A stretch of DNA of 64,000 bases from Oceanobacillus sp. HTM 045 (GCA_009733745.1 WNWL01000001.1:744001-808000); one strand, 5' to 3'. Positions 35,415 to 48,523 are shown, numbered from the stretch's first letter. The notes: generated by a model from the letters alone, not told the origin. Made by a program: numbers and translations.

Positions 35415-36580
35415 ATCACCCCCGGGCAGCCCTCGGCGATCCAGCGCGCCAGCGCCGCCTCCGCCGCCGCGTCCCACGGGCCCTCGGCGGCGTCGAGATA
35501 GCCCAGCCCGGCAAGCTGGCCGCGTTTGAACGCCGCCGCCTCCGGGTCCGCCGCGCGCATCTGCGCGTAGGTGGCGGCGGCCGCGCCGTCGCGCGCCCGG
35601 CAATGGGCGTCGCCGAGCGTGTCGAGATAGTCCCACTTGCCCTCGGCCAGCGTCACCGCCGTCTCCGCGCTCCGCAGCGCGTCTTCCGGCGCGCCCCGCG
35701 CAAGGTGCAGGTAGGCCATCTCGTTGTGCCCCTGCGCCCAGTCCGGCGCGAGCGCGATGGCCGCTTCCAGCGCCTCCCGCGCCTCGCCGAGGCGCCGTTG
35801 CGCCATCAGCACCCGCCCGCGATAGAGGTGGACGCGCTCGTCGCGGCTCCCAAGCGCCACCGCCCGGTCGAGATCGCCCAGCGCCAGCCGCTGCTCGCCG
35901 CGCTTCTGCCGCGTCACCCCGCGATAGCCCCAGGCCAGCGCGAGGTGCGGGTCCAGTTCCAGCGCCCGGTCGAAATCGCGCAGCGCACCGTCCAGGTCGC
36001 CCGCCCACATCAGCGAGACGCCCCGGTTGGCATGGGCCATCGCGTAATCGGGCTGGAGGCGGATCGCCGTGTCGAAATCCGGGATCGCCTTGTCGTTCTG
36101 CCAGAGCTTTCCGTAAACCACGCCGCGATTGAGCCATGCGAGCGCGTACCCGGGGTCGCGCTCGATGGCGGTCGTGTAATCCGCGATCGCGTCCTCCGGA
36201 CGCCCCGCCGCCGAGTGCAGCAGGCCCCGGCTGACATAGGGCTCGGGCAGGTCCGGCGCCATCGCGACCGCCTGGTCGAGATCGGCCTCAGCCAACAGGA
36301 GCTGGCCCATCCGCCGCCGCGCCGCGCCGCGTTCGCGGTAGGCCCGCCAGTAGCCCGGCGCCATCAGGATCACCCGGTCGAAGGTGCTGATCGCCGCGCG
36401 ATGCTCACCGCCGCGCGAGAGCCGCACGCCGTTGGCGAAGGTGCCCATCACGCGCACGAGCTGCCATTCCGGATTGCGTGGCGGGCCGTAGACGACGCGC
36501 GTCTCCACGCATCCTGCGAGGAGACCGAACAAGCAGGCGGCAGCGGCCACCGCGCGGCATACTTTCCGCGGTTTCACCAC
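35411..36580 (-). CDS. TPR-repeat lipoprotein
   Basis: This 389-residue envelope protein has a lipoprotein signal peptide (AVAAAACLFGLLAGC, lipobox LAGC, Cys about residue 24). The mature part is almost entirely TPR repeats of 34 residues: for example RAYRERGAARRRMGQLLLAEADLDQAVAMAPD, shown here only by its start and end motifs, then PYVSRGLLHSAAGRPEDAIA, AWLNRGVVYGKLWQNDKAIP, AHANRGVSLMWAGDLDGALR and AWGYRGVTRQKRGEQRLALG. About eight or nine repeats are visible up to residue 330. Such outer-membrane TPR lipoproteins (NlpI-like) scaffold envelope enzymes, but no partner is adjacent. The start is GTG; a second GTG follows directly. Confidence 0.85.
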   Translation of the reverse strand: MVKPRKVCRAVAAAACLFGLLAGCVETRVVYGPPRNPEWQLVRVMGTFANGVRLSRGGEHRAAISTFDRVILMAPGYWRAYRERGAARRRMGQLLLAEADLDQAVAMAPDLPEPYVSRGLLHSAAGRPEDAIADYTTAIERDPGYALAWLNRGVVYGKLWQNDKAIPDFDTAIRLQPDYAMAHANRGVSLMWAGDLDGALRDFDRALELDPHLALAWGYRGVTRQKRGEQRLALGDLDRAVALGSRDERVHLYRGRVLMAQRRLGEAREALEAAIALAPDWAQGHNEMAYLHLARGAPEDALRSAETAVTLAEGKWDYLDTLGDAHCRARDGAAAATYAQMRAADPEAAAFKRGQLAGLGYLDAAEGPWDAAAEAALARWIAEGCPGVI

Positions 36581-36720
36581 ATTCCCGTGTCACATCACCC
36601 ATCCACCGGACGTCACGTTAACTATTTGTTAACCATTTTTCCAGCGCGCTCGTGAAGCGGCCCGCTCCGGCTCGAAACCGGGAAACGCGCACCCGAAGGT
36701 CCAACGCAGGAGGCCCGCAA

Positions 36721-37095
36721 ATGAGCCGGATCGCCATGACCCTCCTCCCGCTCCTGCTGGCGGCAACCCCCGCCGCCGCGGACTGTCTCGAAGACATGAT
36801 GGGCGTGAGCCTCGCAGGCGAGGCGCGGCAGGTGGATCAGGGCTGGGTCCTGGTGCTCGACCGGGCCGAATGCCTCGTCATCCCCGCCGACACGGTCCGC
36901 GCCGACGGCACCGTCCGCTGGCGGATGCTGCCCGGCACCTACGACTGGATCCTGATCGATTGGCAGGGCGCCGACCCGGTCGCCGGGCGGGTGGTGCTCG
37001 ACGGCCTGCTCGTCGCCCGCCCGAACCACTCAGGCACGGCGGAGGAGGGGCCGCCCTTCACCCTCCGGGTCGAGCGGCCGGCCGCTCCGGACTAG
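36721..37095 (+). CDS. Small secreted hypothetical protein
   Basis: This 124-residue precursor has a signal peptide (SRIAMTLLPLLLAATPAAA-DCLE). The mature part contains two cysteines (DCLEDMM and RAECLVIPAD), which could form one disulfide, and appears rich in beta strands (QGWVLVLDRAECLVIP, GTYDWILIDWQG). I do not recognise a family. A ribosome-binding site (CAGGAGG) lies nine bases before the ATG at 36721; the frame is open from 36652. A short inverted repeat (GGGGTAT-CCTA-ATACCCC, 37130-37147) follows the gene but has no T-run. Confidence 0.65.
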   Translation: MSRIAMTLLPLLLAATPAAADCLEDMMGVSLAGEARQVDQGWVLVLDRAECLVIPADTVRADGTVRWRMLPGTYDWILIDWQGADPVAGRVVLDGLLVARPNHSGTAEEGPPFTLRVERPAAPD

Positions 37096-37266
37096 CTGCC
37101 AGATCGCAGGACGGGGCAGGGCGCGGCGTGGGGTATCCTAATACCCCATTCACCATTGGCGGTGACATGCTGCGCCTTTCGGGAACAGGGCGACATCGGG
37201 GAAATCACGCCCGCGTCACCGAGCCGGGAAATTGTCAGGCCGGGAAAAGACGTCCCCAAGGGGAAG

Positions 37267-37632
37267 TCACATGAAGCCGAGTTCCAAGCGTGCCTCGTCG
37301 GACAGTTTGTCCATCGTCCAGGGCGGGTCCCAGACAAGGTTCACGTCCACGTGCTTCACGCCGGGCAGGGGCTCGACGGCCTCGGCCAGCCAGCCGGGCA
37401 TCTCGCCGGCCACCGGGCAGCCGGGCGCGGTCAGCGTCATGTCGATTGTGACGGCGGACTCCTCGTCGATGGCGATGCGGTAGACCAGCCCGAGATCGTA
37501 GATGTTCACCGGGATCTCCGGGTCGTAGACCGTGCGGCAGGCCTCGACGATCTCCGGGTAGAGCGGGTGGTCCTCGCTCGACGGCCCGATGATCGGTTCG
37601 CCTTCCGCCTTGTTCTCCGTTTCCACGGACAT
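37267..37632 (-). CDS. SufT-like DUF59 (MIP18) iron-sulfur assembly protein
   Basis: This 121-residue cytoplasmic protein is of the DUF59/MIP18 family, members of which help mature iron-sulfur proteins (SufT, PaaD-like). The signatures are VYDPEIPVNIYDLGLVYRI, a MTLTAPGCPVAGEMPGWL segment with the conserved Cys, and VNLVWDPPWTMDKLSDEARL near the C-terminus, which closely match SufT proteins found in alphaproteobacterial suf operons. Here it is a single gene with no other suf genes in the window. The ATG at 37632 is chosen because the upstream residues of the open frame look non-coding. A short hairpin with a TCTTTTCC tail lies after the stop on the minus strand (about 37240-37262). Confidence 0.88.
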   Translation of the reverse strand: MSVETENKAEGEPIIGPSSEDHPLYPEIVEACRTVYDPEIPVNIYDLGLVYRIAIDEESAVTIDMTLTAPGCPVAGEMPGWLAEAVEPLPGVKHVDVNLVWDPPWTMDKLSDEARLELGFM

Positions 37633-37719
37633 GTCTGTGCCCCGTTTTCGCCTGTCTCCGCATGATATAGGCTCACTGAGCAGCATTGAAAACCGGCACG
37701 CGCGGGCGGGAACAGGCAT

Positions 37720-38310
37720 ATGAACAAATTACTGGTTTTATTGGCATTTCTCGTGACGGCAATGGCGGGTGCGGCGCCCGCGCGGGCCGATTTCGCGCTC
37801 GACCTCGCCCGCGCGGCGGAGGAACGGCTCAAGGCGCGCGTGCGCTACGACCCGGCCTATGTCTCGATTCCCTACCCGATGGGCGACGTGCCGGCGGATA
37901 CCGGCGTCTGCACCGACGTGGTGATCCGCAGCCTGCGCGCGCTCGGGATCGACCTGCAGCAGCTCGTCCACGAGGACATGCGCCGCGCCTTCTCCCGCTA
38001 CCCTAGGACCTGGGGCCTGTCGCGGCCCGACCCGAACATCGACCACCGGCGGGTGTTCAACCTCGAAGTCTTCTTCAAGCGGCAGGGCGCGGATGTCCCC
38101 GTCACGGACATCCCCGGTGACTACCTGCCCGGTGACATCGTCACCTGGCGCCTGCCGGATGGCCGCCCGCACATGGGCGTGGTCTCGACCCGCCGCACGG
38201 CGAACGGCCACCCGCTGATCGTGCACAACATCGGCCTCGGCCCGAGGCTCGACGACATGCTCTTCGCCTTTGATATTGCAGGACATTTCCGCTACCGCGG
38301 CCCGAATTAG
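37720..38310 (+). CDS. DUF1287 (YijF-like) secreted protein
   Basis: This 196-residue protein has a signal peptide (KLLVLLAFLVTAMAGAAPARA) and a DUF1287 domain, related to the NlpC/P60-like cysteine hydrolase fold. The putative catalytic Cys lies in DTGVCTDVVIRSLRALGIDL, and the His positions in LPDGRPHMGVVS and PLIVHNIGLGPRLDD complete the expected triad-like arrangement. The conserved segment RRVFNLEVFFKRQG is also present. Substrates are not established; an envelope role is likely because of export. The gene is divergent from sufT with about 87 bases between starts, and a 7-bp hairpin (38310-38328) overlaps its stop. Confidence 0.85.
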   Translation: MNKLLVLLAFLVTAMAGAAPARADFALDLARAAEERLKARVRYDPAYVSIPYPMGDVPADTGVCTDVVIRSLRALGIDLQQLVHEDMRRAFSRYPRTWGLSRPDPNIDHRRVFNLEVFFKRQGADVPVTDIPGDYLPGDIVTWRLPDGRPHMGVVSTRRTANGHPLIVHNIGLGPRLDDMLFAFDIAGHFRYRGPN

Positions 38311-38429
38311 GGGCCGATTTCCGGCCCCGTCAAACCCGGTTTGCCGCCTCTCCCCGCCGCCCCGCCCTTGACCCGCCCGGAACACCGCGCTTGGTAGGGT
38401 GAAAGGCAGCGGAAAGGCGGAAAAACGGC

Positions 38430-39569
38430 ATGGACGGCGCTCAGAACAGGTTTTCCTTCGCCATCCACGCCACCGACGGCCCCGCCCGCACCGGCGCGAT
38501 CTCCACCCCGCGGGGCGAGATCCGCACTCCCGCCTTCATGCCCGTCGGCACCGCCGCCACCGTGAAGGCGATGCTGCCCGGGAATGTCCGCCAGACCGGC
38601 GCGGACATCCTGCTCGGCAACACCTACCACCTCATGCTCCGCCCCGGCGCGCAGCGCATCGCCGACTTGGGCGGCCTGCACCGCTTCATGAACTGGAACC
38701 GGCCGATTCTGACCGATTCGGGCGGGTTCCAGGTGATGAGCCTCGCCGATCTGCGGAAACTGACGGAGGAGGGCGTCGCCTTCCGCTCCCATGTAGACGG
38801 CTCGAAGCACATGCTGACGCCGGAAAGCTCGATGGAGATCCAGCGCCTGCTCGGCTCCGACATCGTCATGGCCTTCGACGAATGCACCCCGTACCCGGCG
38901 ACGGAAGAGGTCGCTGCGGAGTCCATGCGCCTCTCCATGCGCTGGGCGAAACGCTCGAAGGCGGCCTTCGGCGAACGCCCGGGACATGCGCTGTTCGGCA
39001 TCCAGCAGGGCAGCGTTTTCAGAGACTTGCGCGCGGAATCTGCGGAGAAGCTGCGGGAGATCGGCTTCGACGGCTACGCCATCGGCGGCCTCGCGGTCGG
39101 CGAGGGGCAGGAGGCGATGTTCTTCGTCCTCGACTACGCCCCCGCGATGCTGCCGGACGACCGGCCGCGCTACCTGATGGGCGTCGGCAAGCCGTCGGAC
39201 ATCGTCGGCGCGGTCGCCCGCGGGGTCGACATGTTCGACTGCGTGCTGCCCTCCCGCTCGGGCCGCACGGCGCAGGCCTTCACCCGCCGCGGCGTCGTGA
39301 ACCTGCGCAACGCGCGCCACGCCGCCGATCCGCGACCGCTCGACGCAGATTGCACCTGCCCCTGCTGCACCGGCTACAGCCGGGCCTATCTCCACCACGT
39401 CGTGAAGGCGCAGGAGATCATTGCGTCGATGCTCCTGACATGGCACAATCTCCACTACTATCAGGAGCTTATGTCGGGACTTAGAGAAGCTATCTCAAGA
39501 AAGTCCCTCGACACGTTCCGCAGCCGATTCGAGGCTGACCAGGCCCTCGGGGACGTCGAACCCGTCTGA
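38430..39569 (+). CDS. tgt: Queuine tRNA-ribosyltransferase
   Basis: Tgt exchanges guanine-34 for preQ1 in tRNAs for Asp, Asn, His and Tyr. The 379-residue TIM-barrel protein has the substrate-binding [14 protein letters not shown] (catalytic Asp around residue 96), [28 protein letters not shown] and the nucleophile region [20 protein letters not shown]. The zinc site has [16 protein letters not shown], giving three Cys and one His. The start at 38430 follows GCGGAAAAACGGC. It stands alone; queA is not in the window. The L,D-transpeptidase gene begins 111 bases downstream. Confidence 0.97.
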   Translation: MDGAQNRFSFAIHATDGPARTGAISTPRGEIRTPAFMPVGTAATVKAMLPGNVRQTGADILLGNTYHLMLRPGAQRIADLGGLHRFMNWNRPILTDSGGFQVMSLADLRKLTEEGVAFRSHVDGSKHMLTPESSMEIQRLLGSDIVMAFDECTPYPATEEVAAESMRLSMRWAKRSKAAFGERPGHALFGIQQGSVFRDLRAESAEKLREIGFDGYAIGGLAVGEGQEAMFFVLDYAPAMLPDDRPRYLMGVGKPSDIVGAVARGVDMFDCVLPSRSGRTAQAFTRRGVVNLRNARHAADPRPLDADCTCPCCTGYSRAYLHHVVKAQEIIASMLLTWHNLHYYQELMSGLREAISRKSLDTFRSRFEADQALGDVEPV

Positions 39570-39680
39570 GTTCGGCGCCTCAATGCTGTGAGATTCCTCG
39601 CATAAACGGAACCCGACTCGTCGTAGAGTGTTTCGTAACGGAAGGCCACTCAGGCTTACCGACGCTGGGGTACTGGTAGA

Positions 39681-40424
39681 ATGGGGTTCGACATGACGGT
39701 TGCGTTTTCCAGACGTTTGTTCATCGGCAGCATCGGCGCTGCCTTCGTAGGTGCCTGCACGCAGCCGCAGGGTCCATCCACGGCAATTGACATCTCCCGC
39801 ACGGCGCCCGAGCCGCTGCCGCCGGCGCCGCCGACCTATGCGGAGGAACTTCGCGATCTCGGCGTCTGGTTCACGCCGCCGGCGCAGGGCAAGGCGATCC
39901 TCGTCAACATCCCGAGCTACGAGCTGGTCGCGTTCAAGGATGGCGAGCCGGTCATGACCAGCCGCGTCATCGTCGGCACCCGCCGCGACCAGACGCCGGT
40001 GAAGTCGGTCAATTCCGGCATCGTCCGCTTCCGCCCGAGCTGGCGTCCGACGCCGGAGATGGTGCGCCGCGAGGGCATCGCCGACCGGGTCCATCCGGCC
40101 GGCCGGCGCAACCCGCTCGGCCTCGCCACCATCCGGTTCGACGACGGCTCGCTGGTCTACCTGCACGGCACCAACAATCCGAAGCTGTTCCAGCGCGAGA
40201 AGCGCGCGCTGAGCCACGGCTGCATCCGGGTCGAGAAGCTGACCGAGCTGGTTGCCTGGACGCTGGACTGGCCCGAATGGGAGGTCGAGGACGCCATGAA
40301 CGGCCGTCGCACCTTCGACGTCGACACGTCGGGCTTCCCGATTCACATTGGCTACTACACGAAGTTCAAGCTGCCGGGTGAGGAGCCGCGCGAATACGCG
40401 GATATCTACCGCCACTACGCCTGA
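39681..40424 (+). CDS. L,D-transpeptidase (YkuD domain) with Tat/lipoprotein signal
   Basis: This 247-residue envelope enzyme of the YkuD family forms 3-3 peptidoglycan cross-links or attaches proteins to peptidoglycan. The catalytic motif is HGTNNPKLFQREKRALSHGC followed by IRVEKL (HGT then SHGCIR), with the nucleophilic Cys about residue 181. The N-terminus combines a twin-arginine (SRRLFIG) with a lipobox-like VGAC at about residue 26, suggesting export of a lipidated protein through Tat, although the RR motif is minimal. ATG 39681 and ATG 39693 are both possible starts; the second has GGGG five bases upstream. A small beta-helix-like protein gene follows 28 bases later. Confidence 0.9.
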   Translation: MGFDMTVAFSRRLFIGSIGAAFVGACTQPQGPSTAIDISRTAPEPLPPAPPTYAEELRDLGVWFTPPAQGKAILVNIPSYELVAFKDGEPVMTSRVIVGTRRDQTPVKSVNSGIVRFRPSWRPTPEMVRREGIADRVHPAGRRNPLGLATIRFDDGSLVYLHGTNNPKLFQREKRALSHGCIRVEKLTELVAWTLDWPEWEVEDAMNGRRTFDVDTSGFPIHIGYYTKFKLPGEEPREYADIYRHYA

Positions 40425-40452
40425 TCTTCGTCCAAACGGGGGAGTGGACGAC

Positions 40453-40926
40453 ATGAAGACGATCAAGCCCACCGGCGCATCCGCGCCGGTGCCTGCCAAG
40501 GAAATCCGCACCGGCCCGCTCAAGCGCGTCACCCCGCCGGGGCTCGGCAGCCCCGCGACAGGTGCGTCCGGGACTGGTACTTCCGGGATCGGCAAGGGGC
40601 CGCTCCAGACCTCTCCAGTCGACCACACCGCCAGCAACATCGCCGCGCTCCAGTCGCTCGTGCAGCAGCTCGAGCAGCGGGTTGCCGCGCTGGAAGCCCT
40701 GATCAGCGTGCAGAACGGCGACACGGTGATCGCCTCGAACAAGAGCGTCCTGATCTCCGCCGCGAGCTCGGTCGAGGTCTCCGGCGCCACCATCCGCAGT
40801 TCGGCCGGCACGATCGAGCAGGGCACGGCGCTCCTGAAATGCACCGGGATGGTCCAGTGCGCCACGCTCACCGCGGGCAACGTGGTCGCCTCGAGCTATT
40901 CCGGGGGCTCGGGCAACGTCTGGTAA
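40453..40926 (+). CDS. Hypothetical protein with coiled coil and beta-repeat tail
   Basis: This 157-residue protein has no signal peptide. It has three parts: a flexible Pro/Gly/Thr-rich N-terminus (to about residue 55), a short coiled coil (IAALQSLVQQLEQRVAALEAL, heptads at about 62-82), and a Ser/Val/Ala-rich C-terminus with regularly spaced strands (TVIASNKSVLISAASSVEVS, then SGATIRSS) ending in SYSGGSGNVW. The coiled coil followed by a beta-helical tail resembles trimeric tail-spike or baseplate-tip proteins of phage-like particles; this is an inference from the pattern only. A GGGGGAGTGG site precedes the ATG. It lies 28 bases after the L,D-transpeptidase gene. A GC hairpin (40934-40949) follows. 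Confidence 0.62.
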   Translation: MKTIKPTGASAPVPAKEIRTGPLKRVTPPGLGSPATGASGTGTSGIGKGPLQTSPVDHTASNIAALQSLVQQLEQRVAALEALISVQNGDTVIASNKSVLISAASSVEVSGATIRSSAGTIEQGTALLKCTGMVQCATLTAGNVVASSYSGGSGNVW

Positions 40927-41013
40927 GCGCGTGCTCCGGCGGGCCGGAGAAGCGCGTTAACACTTTTATCGTTCAGAATCAGCGGCTTGCGCCGGTTGCA
41001 ACCTTGCAACCCG

Positions 41014-44702
<3,689 letters not shown>

Positions 44703-44750
44703 CGTTGCGGCACCCTTGCGGGGCGTCGGGCATCCGAAATATGAGGGGCA

Positions 44751-46295
44751 ATGGCCCAGGAAATCGAGCTCAAGATCCTCCTCGATGAGGAGCAGGACCG
44801 CCGCATCCGGGCCGGATCGGCGCTGCGCAATCTGCGCGGCGGCGGACGGCCGGCCACGAAACAGCTCGTCTCCGTCTACTACGACACGCCGGGACACGAT
44901 CTGAAGGCGCAGAAGATCGCGCTGCGGCTGCGCAAGGTCGGCCGCGCCTGGGTGCAGACGGTGAAGCGCTCCTCCCGCGCCATGGCGGGTGGGCTGTCGA
45001 CACCGGAGGAATCCGAGGCCCCGGCGCCCGGCGGCCGGATCGACCTCGGCCTCGTCGGCGAGGCGGATCTGCGCGGCGCGGTCGAGGCCGCGATCGGCGA
45101 CCAGCCGCTCGCGCCGGTGTTCGAGACCCGGATGAAGCGGACGCAGCACGTGCTGCAACTGCCGCAGGGCAGGGTGGAGCTTGCCATCGACACCGGCGAG
45201 GTCGTCGCCGGCGGCCAGTCGGAACCGCTCCGCGAGGTCGAGTTCGAGCTGCTGGAGGGCGACCCCTCGGCGCTCTTCACCGCCGCCCGCGCGCTCTTTC
45301 CCGAGGGTCCGGTGCGCTTCTCGGAGGCGTCGAAGGCGGCGCGCGGCTATGCGCTCGCGGCGGGCGACCCGGTCGTCCCGAAACCGAAACCCCGCAACGC
45401 GAGGCGGGTGGCGATCACCGCCGACATGCCGGTGGAGGCCGCGGCGCGCGACATCCTCTCCGAATGCCTCGACCAGATCGCCGCCAACATCTGTACCGTC
45501 TCGGCCAGCGACGACCCGGAGGGGCCGCACCAGCTCCGCATCGGCCTGCGCCGCTTCCGCACGGCGCTGGCGGCGCTGAAGCCGGTGATCGGCGGGCCGG
45601 TGCTGGAACGGCTCGGCGCCACGGCGCAGGGGCTCGGCGCTTCGGTGGGCAGGCTGCGCGATCTCGACGTGATGCGCACCGACATGCTCGCGCCGCTGGG
45701 CGGCGGTTCGGACGCGAAGGCGCTGGACGACGCGCTCGCCGCACAGGTCACCGCCGTGCGCGCCGCCGTCCGCACCGAGCTGGCGGGGCCGGAGGCGACC
45801 GCCTTCCTGTTCGATTTCGGCGCCTGCATCGCCGGGCGCGGCTGGCTCGACCGCGGCGACTACGAGCAGACCGCCCGGCTGCTGCGTCCCGCGGGCGAGG
45901 TGCTCGGCGCGGCGCTCGACAAGCGCTGGAAGCGCGCCTGCAAGCTCGGCAAGCGGATCGCGGAGCTCGATATCGAGACCCGCCACGAGCTGAGAAAAGA
46001 GCTGAAGAAACTCCGCTATACGTCGGAATTCACGGAAGGTTTCTGGGACGAGAAGCAGACGAAAAAGTTCCTCAAGGCGCTCAAGCGGCTGCAGACCGCG
46101 TTCGGCGCGCTGAACGACCTCGCGATGTGCGAGACGATGCTCACCGGCCCCGCTGCGCCCGCGCCGGACGACGCGATGGCCCAGCGCGCGGCGGGCAGGG
46201 TGCTCGGCTGGTACGGCCACGCCTCCGACGCCGCGTGGGAGCACGCGCAGGAATGGTGGCAGACGCTGCACGAGATCGGGCCGTTCTGGAAGTAG
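44751..46295 (+). CDS. CYTH and CHAD domain protein
   Basis: This 514-residue cytoplasmic protein begins with the CYTH motif EIELKILL (ExExK, residues 4-8) and a beta-tunnel domain to about residue 205, with KIALRLRKVGRAWVQTVKRS, VFETRMKRTQHVLQLP and REVEFELLEG as tunnel strands. The second half is a CHAD helical domain with the His/Arg/Lys-rich positions PEGPHQLRIGLRRFRTALAA and LRDLDVMRTDM, then ETRHELRKELKKLRYTSEF. CYTH domains hydrolyse triphosphates such as inorganic triphosphate, and CHAD binds polyphosphate granules, so a role in polyphosphate metabolism is likely. GAGGGGCA precedes the ATG. It lies between ligA and recG on the same strand. Confidence 0.93.
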   Translation: MAQEIELKILLDEEQDRRIRAGSALRNLRGGGRPATKQLVSVYYDTPGHDLKAQKIALRLRKVGRAWVQTVKRSSRAMAGGLSTPEESEAPAPGGRIDLGLVGEADLRGAVEAAIGDQPLAPVFETRMKRTQHVLQLPQGRVELAIDTGEVVAGGQSEPLREVEFELLEGDPSALFTAARALFPEGPVRFSEASKAARGYALAAGDPVVPKPKPRNARRVAITADMPVEAAARDILSECLDQIAANICTVSASDDPEGPHQLRIGLRRFRTALAALKPVIGGPVLERLGATAQGLGASVGRLRDLDVMRTDMLAPLGGGSDAKALDDALAAQVTAVRAAVRTELAGPEATAFLFDFGACIAGRGWLDRGDYEQTARLLRPAGEVLGAALDKRWKRACKLGKRIAELDIETRHELRKELKKLRYTSEFTEGFWDEKQTKKFLKALKRLQTAFGALNDLAMCETMLTGPAAPAPDDAMAQRAAGRVLGWYGHASDAAWEHAQEWWQTLHEIGPFWK

Positions 46296-46371
46296 CGCCT
46301 GCCCGCGACGCGGCCGTCACGCGCCCGGAACACGTCTGGAAATAGCGCGCGGCCTCGCGCATGTTCGCCTC

Positions 46372-48495
46372 ATGTGCGCATCCCGCCCCGAGATTCTCTT
46401 TCCGCTCTTCGCCGAGGTCACCGCCCTGACCGGGATCGGCGAGAAGGTGGCGAAGCTCTACGAGAAGCTCGGCGTCACCCGGGTGCGCGACCTGCTCTAC
46501 CTCCTGCCCACCTCGGTGATCGACCGGCGCCTGCGCCACACCGCGATGGGCGCGCAGGAGGGCGAGGTGGTCACGGTGGAGGTCGAGGTCGGCCAGCACC
46601 GCCCCGGCCGCACCGAGAGCCAGCCCTACCGTGTCGCCTGCTACGATGCCGAGGTGGGGCTGGAGGTGGTTTTCTTCCGCGCCCGGTCCGACTGGGTGCA
46701 GCGCGTCCTCCCGCCGGGCCGCCGCGTGGTGATCTCGGGCAAGGTCGACTATTTCGACGACCGGCTCCAGATCGCCCATCCGGACCTGATCATCAGCCGC
46801 GCCGAGGCGGAAAGCCTCCCGCCGTTCGAGCCGGTCTATCCGCTGACCCAGGGCCTCGGGCAGAAGAACGTCCGCAGCGCCGTCGGGCAGGCGCTCGACC
46901 GGATGCCGGACCTGCCGGAATGGATCGACCCCGGCCTCCGCGCCCGCGAGGTCTGGCCCTCGTGGGCGGCGGCGATGCGCCGGATCCACAACCCGGAAGG
47001 CACCGGCATCTCCCGCGCCGACCCGGCGCGCCAGCGCCTCGCCTACGACGAACTGCTCTCCCACCAGCTCGCCCTCGCGCTGGCCCGCGCGCGGATGAAG
47101 CGCGGCAAGGGCCGCCCGACCACCGGCGACGGCTCCCTTCGCGAGAAGGTGCTGAAGGCGCTGCCCTACGCGCCGACCGGCGCCCAGCAGCGCGCCGTCG
47201 CCGAGATCGCCCACGACATGGGCCAGGAGGAGCGGATGCTCCGCCTCCTGCAGGGCGACGTCGGCGCCGGCAAGACGCTGGTGGCGCTGATGGCGATGCT
47301 GATCGCCGTGGAGGCCGGCGGGCAGGCGGCGCTGATGGCCCCGACCGAGATCCTCGCCCGCCAGCACGGCGCCGCCCTGATGCCGCTGGCCGAAGCCGCC
47401 GGGGTGCGGGTCGTGGTTCTCACGGGCCGCGACAAGGGCAGCCGGCGGGCAGGGCTCCTCTCCGTCATCGGCGACGGTTCGGCCAGGATCGTCATCGGCA
47501 CCCACGCGCTCTTCCAACGCGACGTCGCCTTCCGCGACCTCCGCCTCGTGATCGTGGACGAGCAGCACCGCTTCGGCGTCAAGCAGCGCATGGAGCTGAC
47601 CGGCAAGGCCGAGTTCGGCGCGGACGTGCTGGTGATGACCGCCACGCCGATCCCCCGCACCCTGGCCTTGGCGGGCTACGGCGACCTCGACACCTCGATC
47701 CTCGACGAGAAGCCACCGGGCCGCCAGCCGATCGACACCGCCGCGGTGCCGATGGGCCGTTACCCGGAAATCGTCGAGCGCCTCCGCGCCGCCATCGGGC
47801 GCGGCCAGCGGGCCTACTGGGTCTGCCCGCTGGTGGACGAGAGCGAGCTGTCCGACCTCACCGCCGCGGAGGACCGCTTCGCCCAGCTCGCGCAGGAGCT
47901 CGGCCCCGAGCATGTCGCCCTCGTCCACGGCCAGATGCCGCCCGACGAGAAGGACGCCGCCATGCACGCCTTCCAGACGGGGGCGAAGCAGGTGCTCGTC
48001 GCCACCACCGTCATCGAGGTCGGCGTCGACGTGCCGGAGGCGACCATCATGGTGATCGAGCGGGCGGAGGCGTTCGGCCTCGCGCAGCTTCACCAGCTCC
48101 GCGGCCGGGTCGGGCGCGGGGCAGGGCGCTCGGCCTGCGTCCTGCTCTACGAGCCGCCGCTGGGCGAGACCGCGGCGGAACGCCTCCAGACGCTCCGCGA
48201 CACGGAGGACGGGTTCCGCATCGCCGAGGCGGACCTCAAGCTCCGCGGCGCGGGCGACGTGCTCGGCACCGCCCAGTCCGGCCTGCCGCGCTTCGCGGTC
48301 GCGGATCTCGAAACCGACATGCAGCTCATGCAGATCGCCTGCGACGAGGCGCGTCTCGTGGTCGCCACCAACCCCTATTTCGGCGGCGACGGTACCGGCC
48401 CGGCATCGGAGCCGGACGAGCGCGCGAAGGCGCTGCGGATCCTGCTCTACCTGATGGAGCGCGACGTTGCCGTGCGCTTCCTCAAGAGCGCCTGA
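46372..48495 (+). CDS. recG: ATP-dependent DNA helicase RecG
   Basis: RecG remodels stalled forks and branched DNA. The 707-residue protein has the N-terminal wedge/OB domain (LTGIGEKVAKLYEKLGVTRV, then RDLLYLLPTSVIDRR). Helicase motifs follow: Walker A LQGDVGAGKTLVALMAM (about residue 297), MAPTEILARQH, DEQHRFGVKQRMEL (motif II) and MTATPIPRTLALAGYGDLD (motif III), then ATTVIEVGVDVPEATIMVIE and HQLRGRVGRGAGRSACVL (motifs V and VI). The TRG-region IAEADLKLRGAGDVLGTAQSG is intact. The ATG at 46372 is the first in frame before the conserved region. It follows the CYTH-CHAD gene by 76 bases. Confidence 0.96.
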   Translation: MCASRPEILFPLFAEVTALTGIGEKVAKLYEKLGVTRVRDLLYLLPTSVIDRRLRHTAMGAQEGEVVTVEVEVGQHRPGRTESQPYRVACYDAEVGLEVVFFRARSDWVQRVLPPGRRVVISGKVDYFDDRLQIAHPDLIISRAEAESLPPFEPVYPLTQGLGQKNVRSAVGQALDRMPDLPEWIDPGLRAREVWPSWAAAMRRIHNPEGTGISRADPARQRLAYDELLSHQLALALARARMKRGKGRPTTGDGSLREKVLKALPYAPTGAQQRAVAEIAHDMGQEERMLRLLQGDVGAGKTLVALMAMLIAVEAGGQAALMAPTEILARQHGAALMPLAEAAGVRVVVLTGRDKGSRRAGLLSVIGDGSARIVIGTHALFQRDVAFRDLRLVIVDEQHRFGVKQRMELTGKAEFGADVLVMTATPIPRTLALAGYGDLDTSILDEKPPGRQPIDTAAVPMGRYPEIVERLRAAIGRGQRAYWVCPLVDESELSDLTAAEDRFAQLAQELGPEHVALVHGQMPPDEKDAAMHAFQTGAKQVLVATTVIEVGVDVPEATIMVIERAEAFGLAQLHQLRGRVGRGAGRSACVLLYEPPLGETAAERLQTLRDTEDGFRIAEADLKLRGAGDVLGTAQSGLPRFAVADLETDMQLMQIACDEARLVVATNPYFGGDGTGPASEPDERAKALRILLYLMERDVAVRFLKSA

Positions 48496-48523
48496 CGCGC
48501 GAAATCGGCTTACGCTACGTCAG

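Noticed and set aside
40994-41011. Hairpin GGTTGCA-ACCT-TGCAACC after the ThiX-like gene
   Set aside because: It is a clean 7-bp stem but has no T-run, and its role as a terminator cannot be supported.
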